Positions 1 through 12,454 of a stretch of DNA of 64,000 nt are shown here, piece after piece (the stretch's first letter is position 1; the number at the start of each line of letters is the position of its first letter). Source of the stretch: Reticulitermes speratus. Lineage: Eukaryota > Arthropoda > Insecta > Blattodea > Rhinotermitidae. The notes beneath the pieces are model-generated. The model saw only the letters and a list, made by a program, of their open reading frames with translations, ran no database searches and had not been told where the DNA came from. Both the position numbers and the translations under genes were made by a program. The DNA is taken from NCBI GenBank assembly GCA_021186555.1, contig JAJKFL010000003.1, positions 45,481,908 to 45,545,907 of the forward strand, given 5' to 3'.

Positions 1-270
1 TCCTGCATTCTGTTGATGAGACTTGAACGTACATTTATTTTTTTCCAGTGCTTGTAGATCATCCTCCTTACTAGAAACTAATGAAGCTTCTGTGTTTTTC
101 TTTATAGTATTTATGTTCTCGCCCAGTAAATTATTATCATCATCATCATCCACAAGAAGTTGATGTATACCATTCTTTTTTAGGCCCTCCTGGTTTTCTT
201 GAATGATGTATTCTCCTGCAAAGTTGAGAAGCAGTGGTGATGATGCATCTCCTTGTTTCAGACCATTCTA
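1..270 (-). pseudogene. Non-LTR retrotransposon (RTE-like) reverse transcriptase fragment, cut by window edge
   Basis: Translating the minus strand from about 267 down to 1 gives one open stretch with reverse-transcriptase features. It begins [16 protein letters not shown], the conserved palm motif of non-LTR RT. The segment [24 protein letters not shown] follows, where the catalytic YADD box is expected. Here the tyrosine and alanine positions have become Asp within a GAT run, so the catalytic box is destroyed. A stop codon lies immediately before GLKQGD. The remainder of the element would lie left of position 1. The resemblance is to RT remnants that are very abundant in cockroach and termite genomes, recalled rather than searched. 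Confidence 0.8.
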
Positions 271-688
271 AAAAGGAAATGTATCAGACAAGTGTTTGCC
301 TATCCTGTCATGAACATGTTAACATGATACATTTATCATTCCCTTCTCCTTTGCTTTGCGTGTTTGAGATTCCAGCAGTGTTATGCCATTACCTCCACAT
401 TTTTCACAACCATTTGATGGACCTCCCATTAATTTTCTTTACATGTTACTTTCAGTACCGAACTAACCAGCTGAACTTCATTTATTTGACACAATGAAGC
501 ATTCTGTTAGAATTAGCAGTTAAATTTGGGGGTTTTAATTTCTTCTTCATGTGTTGCTTGTAGGTACACAAAGTGTTTAATATGGCCAATTTGTGTTGAA
601 TTGGAATTGGAAGAAGATGAATTGGTTTTTATTTTCTTTCAGTACACTGAAGTTAGTATTTCACAAACATCTTTTCTGTTGTTGCTAG

Positions 689-3600
689 ACGAGAGAAGAA
701 AGTTGGAATAAAGCATTCATTGCTGAAAGCACAGAAGCAGCTGGGCAAGCACCACTCGTCTAGCAATTGTTCATCTCCTACCTCACCTGAGATGCAGACT
801 AGTCCAGAGTCACCACAGAACTGGGCACACGGGGTTAGTGAGAATGACCTGCTGATAGACACTCATCTTAATATAGTAATCTTCTGGAATGGCTAATTAC
901 TGTAAAACTGAATTCATGGCCATTATTGATGTCCTTTGGAAAGGAAGTGTGCAAAATAAGGGTGTTAGAGAATATTTTTCTGCCACAGCATGTACTGTTG
1001 ATATACATATACTGTTCAGATCACTGTTTTTCATCCTGCTTCTGTAATTTTATAAGAAAGCAAAGGATTGTTTCATCATCGTATCTGCATAACCAATTTG
1101 TGTCTGGCCACCAGTTGCTTTTAAACCAGTTGACAAATATGCATGAATATTGGTACGAATGTTATACCATTAGAGATTACCTCCTTTATTTTTATCTCGT
1201 ACTGTCAGTAATACCAACATAGAGACCCTGTGAACTTGTGAGGTGACACTGATATAATACCATTAGCAAAATATGGCTGTATGATCATGAAGTTTTGGGT
1301 GCAGATAGATCTTCAAAATGCATGCAATATTTGTTAAGATAATTTCTTTATGTAGACTGAAAAACTGTGATGCAGTGGTCATGTGAAATGTGTATTTTAT
1401 CTTATGATTCTAAATAATACGTATCAAACCAGTGCATGAAAACTTAAATAATGCAGGATCATAAATATAGAAAGAGATGAAAGGTCTTTGTGTTAATACT
1501 AGTCACAAATGTGATAATGATTGAAATATTTTAGATTGTTTTGGGAAAACTGCACTGCTGGAAGTAATGCAAGGATTAGGTCATTGAATTGTATATGTCA
1601 TAAGTATTAATTTATAGTTCTTACTGGTTGCACCATATAGACCAGTGGTGCACAAATTGTGGGTGCCAGGTCTCTGAGGTGACTAAATATTCTACTGTGG
1701 TGTCTAATATTTTTGGATTCTTAGTACAGAACTTCTTTCATGTCACTCTTCTGGTGCCTGAAATTTTGAGATGCCTTCTAGATATCTGGAAATTTTTTTT
1801 ACCCATGATATAGACTGAAACAATTAAAGGAAAGTGGGTATCATAGGATCTACTCTGAAGTTCTGATTGTTTAATTAATTCCAAATTCAGTTTATCTCTC
1901 GGAAATTCCAGACAAAGCAGGGTGTTATATTGAGAATTTGACGCTGAATGTGTATAGCTGGCAAAGTGCCGTGGACACAGTTCTGAAGATGTTCCAGGCC
2001 CTACATTATCAAGTGAATTGTTGAAAGACGCAAATTGATGGTAATTCAGGATCTCACGAATTCATCTTCAGATGCAAAGTTAAGTAGCCACCATTAATGG
2101 TTGCTTGTCTTCACATCATAAATTCATGTTACTGAGAAGATGTTGGTTTCTTATGGTGTAGTGTGTTGCTGGTAGTATCCATTTTATATAGGACAAGAGC
2201 ATTTTTGAGGAATGGGTATGAACATAATTCTAGTTTTTTCTGTTATGTGTGATAGAATCCCATTATGGCAGCTTTAGTACTTAATGGTGCATCACAGCTG
2301 CCGGAGTCCATAATCGCTACTGCTGGAAGTGCATCTTATGAACATCTTCTGAAACAGCGAAGATGTAGGCAGCGAAGCAGCTTTACCAAATCCAATCCCA
2401 ACCAAGATAAGAAGGTGAAGAAAAACTAAATATTAGTCATTAGTGATAAGTTAAAGTAATATCAAGGTGGGGGAAAGCAAAGAATGCTTTTTGATGTAGT
2501 CGTTGCCTTAAGGTGGTTCATAATTTAGGATCCATTGTGCTGTGGAAATGAAAGTTCCATTTCATTGAGAGATTTAATAGAGAGGTTAGTATTTCTACTT
2601 TGTATGTTCAGCTGTCAGATGGGAGGCCTAACTGAGATTTTTGTTGTGTTTATCAGTCTTTGCAGGCAAAATTTTTAGTGCCTGAAAAATAGTAAACTGA
2701 TTCTTTGAAATCCCTAACTGTCCGTAGCTTTCTGAGAATGATTGTAGATTATGGGCTGCTATATTGAAGCAACAAAGAAATCTAGAAGTATGAAGGTTTG
2801 ATACAGCTGTGAACATTACCATATTGAATGTGATGGTAATTGGTTGAATAATGAATATTACGAGGTTTTTCAAATTAATGAAATGGTAGCCTGAGTGAGT
2901 TATTGTGTTAGAATTATATATATTAGCATATATAAAAATGATGAAAATAGTGTAAAATCTTTGAATCATATATTTTTTCTTGGTTGATATAGAACTTAAA
3001 ATTCTAGTATTTCATACTTTAATAAGCATAGTATCAGTACAGTAGCAAATATTTAGCTCTCTCTGTATATTCAAGTACCAATTTAATGGAAGATTGACAT
3101 GTTTGTATCCACTTCATCAAGTAACTTCACTTGGCAGAATATTTCTGTAAGAAATGTATTTTATGCCCCCCCCCCCCCCCCTTCCTACATTGTTATGATC
3201 ATTGTTTGTAGATTTTAGGGACATTTGACTCTGTCAGTTTGAAATATGTTTTTGATGTGTCAAAGTTGCCAGTTGTCTTTACACGTGTATGAGTATCTGC
3301 ATGTGCACACACATATACACACACACACACCTATATATTAGAAGAATAAAACAGACCTCTTTTCAATGCTACTATGACTTTCTTTTGTTTACTGTGTGGG
3401 ATAATGTGTAAGTCTCTGTGATCTGGAGATGCATGCAGAATTGTGTGTCTTCATGTATTGTATCTGTTCATGTTGTCCAATTTTAACCAAAACTGAAATG
3501 ACTCCACAGTTTTTCGTAAAATTCATACAACATTCAGGGGTTCTGGATTTGTTATATGCATACAGATGAACAGATCAGTTTTAATGGATTCTTCACATAG

Positions 3601-6461
3601 ATGTGAGTGTGGCTAAAAATCAGTGTGTCCGTCACTACCAAATTGTGAATGGAGGCTTCTGTATATCCACACCCAGAATTGTAGTGGTAATGGATGACCT
3701 GTAGCTGATTGAATTAATCATATATTACAGTGAATACTTACTGGTTTGTTTTGTTTTGTTTTACAGAATGATTCCAGTTCCAGACTACAAAATTTGGTGG
3801 ATGGTGAGACACAGACTGAAATGATGGACATTAGTGAAACTGACAACAGCCCAAACCCCCAGTTTGCTGGCCGTCAGTTTAATGTAACTGTTTCCCAGGC
3901 AGGCATAGTGAAAGAGGTGGAGGAACACAAAGTGACTGATAAATCTCCAGGAACAGAAAGCTTAAATGGCAATAGTGTAAACTGTGGTGAGGTTGAACTG
4001 CGATTACAGCGCGATCCCTCGGATGATTCTGAACCAAACAGCAATTTGAGACTCTCTATTCGTGAAAGTGACGATGAACATTTGGAAAGCCTGGGAAGGA
4101 AAGTGAATGAAATTTTGAATGGAAACAGAGCTTTGGCACCTCCTGCAATTGAAACCACTGCCAACAATGGGAACCCTGATGTTCTTTCTATGCTGTCAGG
4201 GTTAAGTCATAAGGAAGGCTGTTGTAGTGAGGAAGAGTTGGCCAGGAGAATTGTGGCAGCTGGTAGAGGTGGCCAGAAGTTGTCCGCCCACTATCGGGGT
4301 GTTATCGTTTGTGCTGATTCAGTACACCCTGTTACAAATCTGAGGATGAGACAGGGAGACAGTTCTGAAACTCTAGACTCTCAGGACTCCAGGGATGACA
4401 TGTGTGAAAGCTGGTCAGAGGAGGAAGGAGAGTATTCAGTAGACAGCTATGCACTTCACAGAGGAAGGTCTGTATGAGAACACAGGTTTTGTGTAAATGT
4501 ACTGCATTTGTCATTTAAAAATACTAGAAATGGTCCCTTCATATGATGGGCTTAACATAATATTCATGTGCTAATCCATGGCTTCCTTCATGAGGCATTT
4601 CTTGCTTCATGATGATTAGTGAGGTTATCATAATATGGTTTATTAAATTATTGTATTGTAAACATAGCTGAAACTGTAATTTTTGTTTTAAGAACTTTGT
4701 AGAAATGATGCACTGATGCAAATTACTAGTTTCGAAACACTTGATGATATTCAGTCATCAACACACTGATTAAATGGAACTTTGATTTTGAGATTCATTA
4801 AGCTTAAACAGTGATGTGTCATCACTTCCCTGTCAGTGTTTCTTTCTTAAAATGCTGGAGTTACATTTGTGTTTTTTGTCATCCTATTTTAACCACAGGA
4901 ATCTGATAATCATGGAAATGAAACACACACCAAGCCCTTTCATAACCATGGTAATTTCAGCATGACTGACTCAATCACATGAGGATAGTAAACTAGTCAT
5001 CCATCTGTGTGCAATGACTGTTTCATTTTTGTCATTTTGATTTGATTATATTTATTTTCGTTAGTTTTTTCATTGGCTTCAGCCTGCAGTGCACTTGTTA
5101 AAATCTGTGTTGTTCCACAGCTGTTATCACATAAAATCCAAGTACTTGTTTAGAACTTTTATTATTATTCAAATTATGTTAGAAAGGATGACAAAAGCAG
5201 ATGGTGGAACTGTGTACAAAGAGATATTAATAGACGCAAAATTAAAAACTGGAAAGAGGGGTCAAAAAATAGAGCTGACTGGGAGAAGTCCATTAACGAG
5301 GCAAAGGTCCACATTGGACTGTAGTGCCATCTAAGAAGAAGAAGATTATGTTAGAAACTGCTTGTGTCACATTGCATTTTGTATTGTGGACAAAGTATTA
5401 TTTACTGTTGTCTGAAAACATGGGACAGTGGAAAACTTACGTCATATCTGATAATGTATCAGAATTTGTGTTAGTGAAAATTATGCACAGAAATTTATCA
5501 CTGAATTGTTTAATTATTAATTTATATTTAAAGATAGACTCACCATATAGGCTGAAACAAAGTAGTCATTGTGAGTTCTTTACAGAATTTTTTGCCAGTA
5601 ACTGCTGTTGTGTGGGAAAGTTCTTGTAGTGTGTATCACACTGATGGGGAAGTTCACAGTTAACTTTTTTCCACTTTGCATAAATATGAAACTAATACAC
5701 AGTTATTTACAGCTTTGCCCGACGGCCTGTTGCACCGCGATGTAGGTCACGTCGGCTGAAGAAATCCACAGCTGTTACAACTGATGCTGTGGGATCAGAT
5801 GAGGAAAATACTCCAGACTACAGCCATCCCCCATCTAGTCAGTGCTCTACTTTGGAGAGCAACCCAGATCTGCCTCAGATGGTGCAGAAGTTAGGGTCTG
5901 TAGCAAGGAAGAGGCCTCACTGTGATACCAAGGAGGTATGTGAAGAAAACAATTTGCATCTGCAGACTGGGGGGGTGGAGAGTTAACGGTAGAAAGGAAG
6001 TGATGTAACGTAAGAGTATTTGGTGCACATAACGAGTTGTAGAGGAGAATGGCAGTATGTAAATGCATTAAAATAGTGTACTTACACATGATAATTTACA
6101 TTTTTCCAGAACTTATATCAGATTTGTGTTATGTCACTTAAAATGAAGCATCAATTACCAGAAAATTTACCTGACTACCACAGCAAAGATCAGTAAATAG
6201 TAAATATAGCAGTAATGCTGATAAAACCACATTTTGTTCTGCAGTAAGTAGGCTTTCAGTTCTGCCCAGAAATTGTCTGTCTTTTCTGATGCTCCTTATG
6301 CATGTGTGTGTGTATATATATGTATGTATGTATTCATTCATTTATTTCAGAAACTCGGAACAGCTTCAGCAGACAGTTCAGACTCTGAATCAGACGATGT
6401 CAGTGATATGACGATTGCAACTCAGCTTGGTAAATCACCGAAAATGGAAACAGTAGTATGA
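689..6461 (+). CDS. Unrecognised gene, last five coding exons (3' part of a larger gene)
   Basis: Five exons join in frame to 445 codons and a TGA stop: 689-833, 2256-2414, 3767-4467, 5713-5935 and 6351-6461. Every acceptor ends in AG and every donor begins GT. Phases agree across the joins; for example exon 3 ends after two codon bases and exon 4 supplies the third. The gene starts upstream of the window, because exon 1 has an acceptor and no start codon. The protein is hydrophilic, rich in Ser, Glu and Asp, with no membrane segment. Landmarks are a basic, Ser-rich start (KHSLLKAQKQLGKHHSSS), SASYEHLLKQRRCRQRSS in exon 2, a long acidic exon 3 with EEELARRIVAAGRGGQK and DSSETLDSQDSRDD, a basic Arg-rich patch at the start of exon 4 (RRPVAPRCRSRRLKK) and a final SSDSESDDVSD. 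These look like disordered phosphorylatable tails of a signalling or cytoskeletal protein. I cannot name the family, and the catalytic or folded part is probably off the left edge. Confidence 0.85.
834..3766 (+). other. Introns of the unrecognised gene (834-2255 and 2415-3766)
   Basis: AT-rich intron sequence split by the 159-nt exon 2256-2414. It contains a 16-C run at 3166-3181 and a short (CA)n tract near 3305-3330. I see no further gene or intact mobile element. Confidence 0.6.
3767..4467 (+). CDS. Largest exon of the unrecognised gene
   Basis: This 701-nt exon is the longest open stretch of the gene (234 residues). It begins after TTTTACAG and ends at AG|GTCTGT. The product is strongly acidic and Ser/Asn-rich, with one compact, less disordered-looking segment (CCSEEELARRIVAAGRGGQKLSAHYRGV) near the middle. 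It is the best query for identifying the gene. Confidence 0.85.
5170..5345 (+). pseudogene. 3' end of an RTE-like LINE, 5'-truncated, with (AAG)n tail
   Basis: The plus strand reads RWWNCVQRDINRRKIKNW, continues through WEKSINEAKVHIGL and stops, then runs into GAAGAAGAAG. The RW..CV..D....K..NW......W...I.EAK.H.GL-stop pattern followed by a short simple repeat is the usual C-terminal end and tail of RTE-type LINE ORF2. It lies in the intron between 4468 and 5712 of the unrecognised gene. No RT motif is seen upstream, so this is a 5'-truncated insertion. Confidence 0.65.
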
Positions 6462-6515
6462 TGAACATGGACATCTGGATTTCATTTGTAGTGGTCATCA
6501 CTTTTATTACATTTA
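6462..6515 (+). other. 3' UTR of the unrecognised gene
   Basis: Short AT-rich stretch between stop and AATAAA. Confidence 0.4.
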
Positions 6516-6521
6516 AATAAA
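6516..6521 (+). terminator. Poly(A) signal AATAAA of the unrecognised gene
   Basis: AATAAA lies 55 nt after the TGA stop at 6459-6461, a reasonable short 3' UTR. A longer 3' UTR cannot be excluded. Confidence 0.5.
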
Positions 6522-8014
6522 CATTGTACAATCATTAGGAATTTTATTAGGTGGCCTGAGTTGTAATATATGGATATTTTTAAACACAAATATGGTAGGG
6601 ATAATGTACCTATTTGTGTATTCTAAACGTTTTGTGGTTAAAAGTTTGACTGCTGGCAATGATCTATGTTCCTGATTGGTATGAAGTGCAAACTGAACAC
6701 TGATTACATAATGAAAGACCCTTCCCTCACTGAATGAATTCATTATGTTAAACAGTGGCTCTCAAGGATTTATTAAGGTATGAGCACTTCCATTTGTGGT
6801 TAGTGATTAATGAAAGTCTGTGGAAGATAAGCCTGGTATTAAGTTTGTTAAGGGGAAATGTGTGAGGATCAAGCGATATGGAGATCACACTTATTTGTGA
6901 AACATACATTAGAAAGTGCTGGTGAATCAAAAATGAAAGTGAAATTTGGATTTTAATGTAGATATAATTTGTTTGTGAAATATTATTTTCATGTTGTCAC
7001 CCTCAATTTTAACAGGATATAAACTTCAGATTTGAATGATCTCATATGGGTTGTGAAAATCAACATTCCTGCAAGTTTCTGTTCATTAAAGTGCAGTATT
7101 TGTATTAGCTGTATTAGTTCCGCTCAGGTAACGTGTAGAGTACAGCCGTTTTGTACTTGTACAAGTATTTGTGAAACAATGCGAGTGGTTAGTCATGTCG
7201 CTTTTTCTGGCTGAGAATATAACAGTAGCTCATACAGGTTAATGTGTCTGTTCATGAGCATGATATATAAACACAGTTGGTGCAATATAACTGTATTTCA
7301 GCCTGGTGGAAAGCATACTGTCCGACTAAGCAAGTTATTGGTTGTTAACATTTTAAGCTATGTGTAAAAGTCCATCCTTATGCCATGCTTTGTTATAATT
7401 TATTTTTTATGATTTTGCATTTTAAGATAAAACTTCTACATAAAAGAGAGAGAATTTCTTAGTACTAAGTTTATAGACTTCCTATGACGTGATTAGTGGC
7501 AGATATTTCTAGTGCAGCACAGCATTCATTTGCTTTGTTTGTGTACCGAAAGTTAGTTATGTCTTCAAAATGCTATGAATGTGAGATTCCTGTTTGTAAG
7601 AGTAAGACTTTTAAAACCATTACCATGACAGCATAACACTGTGCAATTTTTTATAAAAATTTGTGTACTGTTATTTATTTGTTTGTTTGAACATTGATGA
7701 AGAAGGCTTCTGGAATCAGTGCACCGTCACTAAACATAGTTTCTAGAAGTCATGTATTGATAATGAGTTCAGATTATTGAAAAAGATCTGATGTCATTTA
7801 TATTTATAATTATTGTGATACATGTGTTGGTATTATCTGTTTTTACAAAATATTATTAATTCAAATTAAGTGAAATTAGTTAACTGGTTGACATGTACAA
7901 CTTTTACTTACTGCCCTGTGCCACAAAACCAGTTTTTCTTGCATGTTACTGTAAAGGCAGTAATTTTATGTAACAGTATATTTATTTCAAACCAATTGCA
8001 CATCTGTTGGTTAA
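6522..8014. other. Intergenic, no feature recognised
   Basis: About 1.5 kb of AT-rich sequence between the 3' end of the first gene and the first foldback element. I find no convincing exon, RNA gene or transposon end. Confidence 0.5.
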
Positions 8015-8031
8015 CATGTGTATTATTACTT

Positions 8032-8082
8032 CTCTGACATGTTTCAACTAATAATAATAATAGCCATCCTCATGGAGATTGT
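8032..8082 (-). ncRNA. Decayed hammerhead-like motif, left arm of foldback A
   Basis: Reverse complement of this segment matches the right-arm motif, but the first core base is changed (ATGAGGA instead of CTGAGGA) and one helix I pair is lost (TCTCC against AGAGA). It is probably dead if the motif is a ribozyme. Confidence 0.45.
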
Positions 8083-8677
8083 TGACACAAAGGAGTATCT
8101 GATGCTAAAACGTGTAGTTGTCGGTTTTACTTGGTAAATGGTACATTATAAAATTAAGTATTTAAAATATCAATATTTGATATTAAACAGTTACTGAAAT
8201 TAGGTCAAAATTATACAATATTTGTTAGTTTCTTTTTGTATTTCTTTTCATCCAGACATATAAAGGCAAACAGTACTCTTCACTCGTAGTTGGATCATAA
8301 ATCTCTTAAAATAGTTGAATTAAAATTAGAAATTGTAAAATGCAGATATAAAAATTAGAAATTAGTGGATTGGAAATGTATAATACTGGGTAAATTCTAA
8401 TTTTTTATCTGGCTTTTATGATTTATAAATTTAATTCACTTATTTGTACAGATTTATGATCCAATGAGGATTGAAGAGTACTGTTTGCCTTTAGATGTTC
8501 GGATATAAAGAAATATAAGTAGAAACCAATACAAATATGGTATAATTTTAACCTAATTTTAGTAACTGTTTAATATCAAATAATGATATATTAACCATTT
8601 AATTTTATAATGTACCATTTACCAAGTACAGCTGACGACAGTGTGTTCCAACATCAAATGTTCCTTTGTGTCAACAG

Positions 8678-8722
8678 TCTCCCTGAGGATGGCTATTATT
8701 ATTAGCTGAAACATGTCGGAGA
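8678..8722 (+). ncRNA. Hammerhead-ribozyme-like motif (family A, best copy)
   Basis: Parts in order: helix I strand TCTCC (8678-8682), core CTGAGGA (8683-8689), T, GGCT, 9-nt loop, AGCT (8704-8707), GAAA (8708-8711), C-AT-G, cleavage-type triplet GTC (8715-8717), helix I strand GGAGA (8718-8722). Helix I pairs 5/5 and the hairpin pairs 4/4 with one G-U. In known hammerheads the core is CUGANGA...GAAA...NUH. The departures are one extra T between the core and helix II, and a two-base-pair helix III with a 2-nt loop. Activity is untested. Confidence 0.55.
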
Positions 8723-9728
8723 ATTAATAATATACATCTATACGAACAAATTGAAATTAGTTGGAAATATATTCGTACATATATCTATTGCACGCAAAAT
8801 GAACAGTATCAAAGCACAAACTTTAGTTATTCATAATCATATGAATTTAGAGTATATATAGGTAAATTTTATAGAACCATCTTCACTACAAGTTTCCCTC
8901 TACTCGCATGACTTCTGTAAGTTCGTACTATTTCTGTGTACCTGTCTTCAAAAATTTGCCTCATTTTAGGGAGAATAGAGCAGCCTGATAGATGTGTACA
9001 TAAATTAAGAAGGACAGTCTGAAATCAACTAATTTCTTGCATTTGTAGTGATTTTCATTAAGAAAAGTGAGCATAAAATCTGTATGGTTCTCCATCTCAT
9101 TATACTATCATTTCAGGTGGATATAGAGTTTACTATTAGAACAAGGTAAGCACAGTAAATCGCACTGCTGGTTCACTAATCATTGGTGAAAATTGGCCTA
9201 TGTCATCACTTGGATTTTAACTGAATATCATATTTGCCATATTTACTTCAAAGTGATTTTAATGTAGTGCACCTTTATATATCAAAGTGGAAGGCAAGGC
9301 GTAGTTAATATTCCCAGTGTGATGGACAGCACGTCAGTGTCCAGACTGTATGCTGAATTGGGATAATTACATGACATTTCAAGGACAACTGCAATGCCTT
9401 CACTCAGAAATATTGGACAAATTACTGTGATGCCAAAAAACTGGTCTTTTGTCTTGCTGGATAACAGTGGTCTGGATATAAGGGAGTACATTATGATGCA
9501 GATATGGCAGAATTTAAACATTAGGAGTAACTTCAGAATATCTGATGTTTTTTCTTAGCATTTTATCCCTGTAGAACTTGTATAATTTATCTTTTGTCAT
9601 GTGAAACAAAGAAATGTATGTGTTGTGTATGACAGTTACATGGTGTGATGCAGCTCTTTGTCAGTATTATACTCAATAATAGATGCCTTCACACTCATTA
9701 AAGAGATGCCTCAGTGCATGCAGAAATA

Positions 9729-11065
9729 CAAGGTCTGATCAAAAAGGAGCAAGACTGAATTTAATTTCAAATATATCGCACTGCACAGGAATACAGTCGC
9801 AAGGAACAAGCACAGATATGCTATTGCATGTAGCAGTAGTGTGGATTTGGGTCTTCTGGGTTACAACAGTTTGCAGTTTATAGGTGATTATAATGTTCTG
9901 GTGGTACCTGCTGCCTCAATCTGTATCTTGATTTCTTGAAGATGGAGGCAACAAGTGCCTCCGAAATGTAAGTAACCGCCTATGAAACTGCATCATGTCC
10001 TTACCCCAAAGAGCATAAGCTAAATCTTCAGTGCTGTGAAGACCTCAGATTTTACGTACAAGCATGCCCACAATTGTACAATTGCTTCAGTCATTTATGG
10101 TTAGTGTAAATTATTTTTTTATGTCTGAATTGAATGATGTTCAAGATCAGAGAACAAAATGTGTGGATGAAATTATGGGAAAATTTTGGAAAGACAGTGC
10201 CTTGAACATATCTGTTGGAACAGATACAGCATTTGGAGATGTAACAATGGATGAAGTGTGAGCTTTGAGTGGTTACATCATTTTAAAGATGAATGGATGT
10301 CCATTCAGTGATGAGCAGCCAGTATACTTGACAAATCAGTATCTCAGGTGCATGATTTAATGTGAAGTGACAGAAGGATTTTCACGAAGTGGCTGGGAGT
10401 ACAAATTTCTTACTGCTTATGTTTAGTTGTCTGAACTAAAGATCTGGGAGTGATGTGGTTCAGTGGCACGAAAACGGCATGCATGTGGCCTCTGATTTGT
10501 TTGAATTTGCGGGAACAAATAATTACGTGTGATGACATATTAGTCTGTAGTTATGTCCCTGAAACTAAGCAGTAATCACCAAAGGGATTCGTACCCAGTT
10601 ATGAGGGCGAAGAGACGTGTTGATTCAGTGCATTATAAATGGCTATAAATGTATAAATCCTGTTACTGCAAATTCACCATGACAATGCACCTGCTCACTC
10701 GGCCCACCTTTTGTGACAATTTTTAGCAAAACACAACATTGCAGAAATGAGACAGCTTCTGTATTCACTACATACAGATTTTTGTGAGTTTTTTTTTTTT
10801 TTTTTTTCTCCCCCACCCACTTAAACTTACAAAACCTTTAAAGGTAAATACAGAAGATATTTGATAACTGTTTAAAACCAGTGAACAGAATGCAGTGGAG
10901 AAACCGAAACATTTTCTTTGAGAAGTGCTTGCAATACTGGTAGGAGAAACAAGGAAGTGCACACCATGTCTACTGTAATAGAAGCTTGCTTTGAAGGGGA
11001 TTAATCTCATATCCCAGATATTAATTTTCACAGATTCAGTCTCAGTACTGTTTGATAAGGCCTTG
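9729..11065 (+). mobile_element. Mariner-family DNA transposon, full length but inactive (1337 bp)
   Basis: The terminal inverted repeats match over about 35 nt: left CAAGGTCTGATCAAAAAGGA, and the right end reversed begins CAAGGCCTTATCAAACAG. Both are flanked by TA (9727-9728 and 11066-11067), the mariner target. The length is typical of mariner. Transposase pieces on the plus strand include an HTH-like stretch around 10140-10360 and, near 10675-10740, a run reading IHHDNAPAHSAH then FLAKHNIAE, which contains the second catalytic Asp region of the D,D34D family. Stops and frameshifts break the frame throughout, and a T run at about 10789-10807 interrupts the 3' half. Confidence 0.85.
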
Positions 11066-11067
11066 TA

Positions 11068-12164
11068 CAGTTACTTATTCTCCTTTCCACTTTTCACCAT
11101 ATTTAGAGCTTGTGATAAGCTTCCTAGTATACAGACTTTGCTGGTATAGTATGTGAATGATGTGAACAGCATTTTGGTAGCACTGCTGGAGTGGTAGATA
11201 AAAGAGATCGCTTCTGCAAAGATGTTTTTACACTGTATAACCTATTGTTGCTAAGGTTCTTTTATGCAATGTTATGAGTAAAAATTATTAGTTATTTTCA
11301 TTATGAATAGTTTACAAGTTTTGTGTTAATCATCCAATTGCAAGGCAAGAGAAAAGTGTCAGTTCATATGTGCCAGCATGGCACAAAAACTTGCTGATTA
11401 TTAAGGAGGGTTTTGGCTTAAGCTGTCATTCCCATTGACATTGATGTGTGACACACTAATTTGTATCGAGCAGAAATATGATCTGATCGTAAATGAATAG
11501 TGAATAAGAATTCTCATCAGTGCATGACTGCAGTACCTTTAAACCTTACAGCATTTGTCAATATTTTTTATCAGCATTTCTAGTTAACATAATGCCTACT
11601 TCTAAGAGGGCAAAATAGATGATTTTTAAACTCATACAAGATGTGCTACAATTGATCTAAATGTAATTATAATTGCATAATTTTTATACATCCTTATTTC
11701 AGAACCTTCTCTATCAGTTTTGTATTGCTGTTCAATTTACACAATTCAGTTTTCATAATGAAGAAGAGGAAACTATTTTAATCTATTCAAGTAGCACCAC
11801 CCTTCTGTTGTGAAATTAACCCTTACTGGCCGTGTACTGCAGCATTGCTATGGACTATGCCTGTAGTCGAGCTGAGGAAGCTACATTTTTAATATACAGG
11901 TAATACTGTTACCTCCAAGCTAAAATATGGCCATCATCCCCGTATGACAAGAAGATTTAAAATCCTCCCTGAACAGTAAAAGTAAATACTGTATATAATA
12001 CATAACACAATTAGCCCGTAATATTCTAAAACCAAATACTGTATTATATTGCTTTCTGTTTTGAGCCCAGCAGTTTAAAAGTAACGGGTGCTTATGCAAT
12101 TTGCACAGAAGATAATCTTTACCTGTAGAAGAGAATTTTAAGTGAAGCTGGAATAGATCAGGCT
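11068..12164. other. Intergenic, nothing recognised
   Basis: About 1.1 kb of AT-rich sequence between the mariner relic and a cluster of SINEs. No coding exon or transposon terminus was found. Confidence 0.45.
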
Positions 12165-12425
12165 TTAGCGAGTATGATATGGGCTGGATGACCAGAGATG
12201 TGTGATTTGATTCTAGGCATGATGGGGAGTTTTCTTTGCCACCACATTTCGGCCACTTCCGGGGCCCACCCAGCTGCTTATCCAATGGGTATTGGGGGCT
12301 TGTGATGCCAACCACCGACCTTTATCTAGCGACAAGTTTAGGAATGTGAGGAACTGTACCTCCACACCCCCATACTTCATGGTGTGGTGCCTTATTGAGC
12401 ACAGGGGCAACGTTTAATTATGCTG
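12165..12425 (+). mobile_element. tRNA-type SINE family 1, copy 1
   Basis: A B-box-like stretch (GATTTGATTCTAGG near 12207) is followed by the body shared with the other copies: TTTGCCACC, GCCCACCCAGC, ATTGGGGGCT, GACC, TTATCTAGC and a Cys/Pro-like 3' part ending near CAACGTTTAATT. It is older and more diverged than copy 2. Confidence 0.6.
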
Positions 12426-12454
12426 TAGGAAATTATACCACACTCACCTGAATA

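Larger units (their letters stand above)
8015..8738. mobile_element. Foldback element A with hammerhead-like motif
   Basis: The left arm (about 8015-8320) is the reverse complement of the right arm (about 8430-8738), with scattered mismatches and a loop of roughly 110 nt. Easily seen paired landmarks are the ATGGTACATTATAAAATTAA segment near 8140 with its complement near 8605-8625, and CAAACAGTACTCTTCA near 8268 with its complement near 8480. Each arm carries the hammerhead-like motif; the right copy is the better preserved. There is no open reading frame, so the element is non-autonomous. Class unknown; Penelope-related is an inference. Confidence 0.8.

Noticed and set aside
1636..1700. CAGTGGTGCACAAATTGTGGG as a hAT terminal repeat
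   Set aside because: Only a loose match to hAT ends, with no matching inverted end or 8-bp duplication found.
4695..4770. Minus-strand TTGATGA...TTTCGAAACTAGTA resembling the hammerhead-like motif
   Set aside because: The TTGATGA pairs with a nearby TCATCAA as a simple 7-bp hairpin, and no complementary flanking helix is present. No second arm was found.
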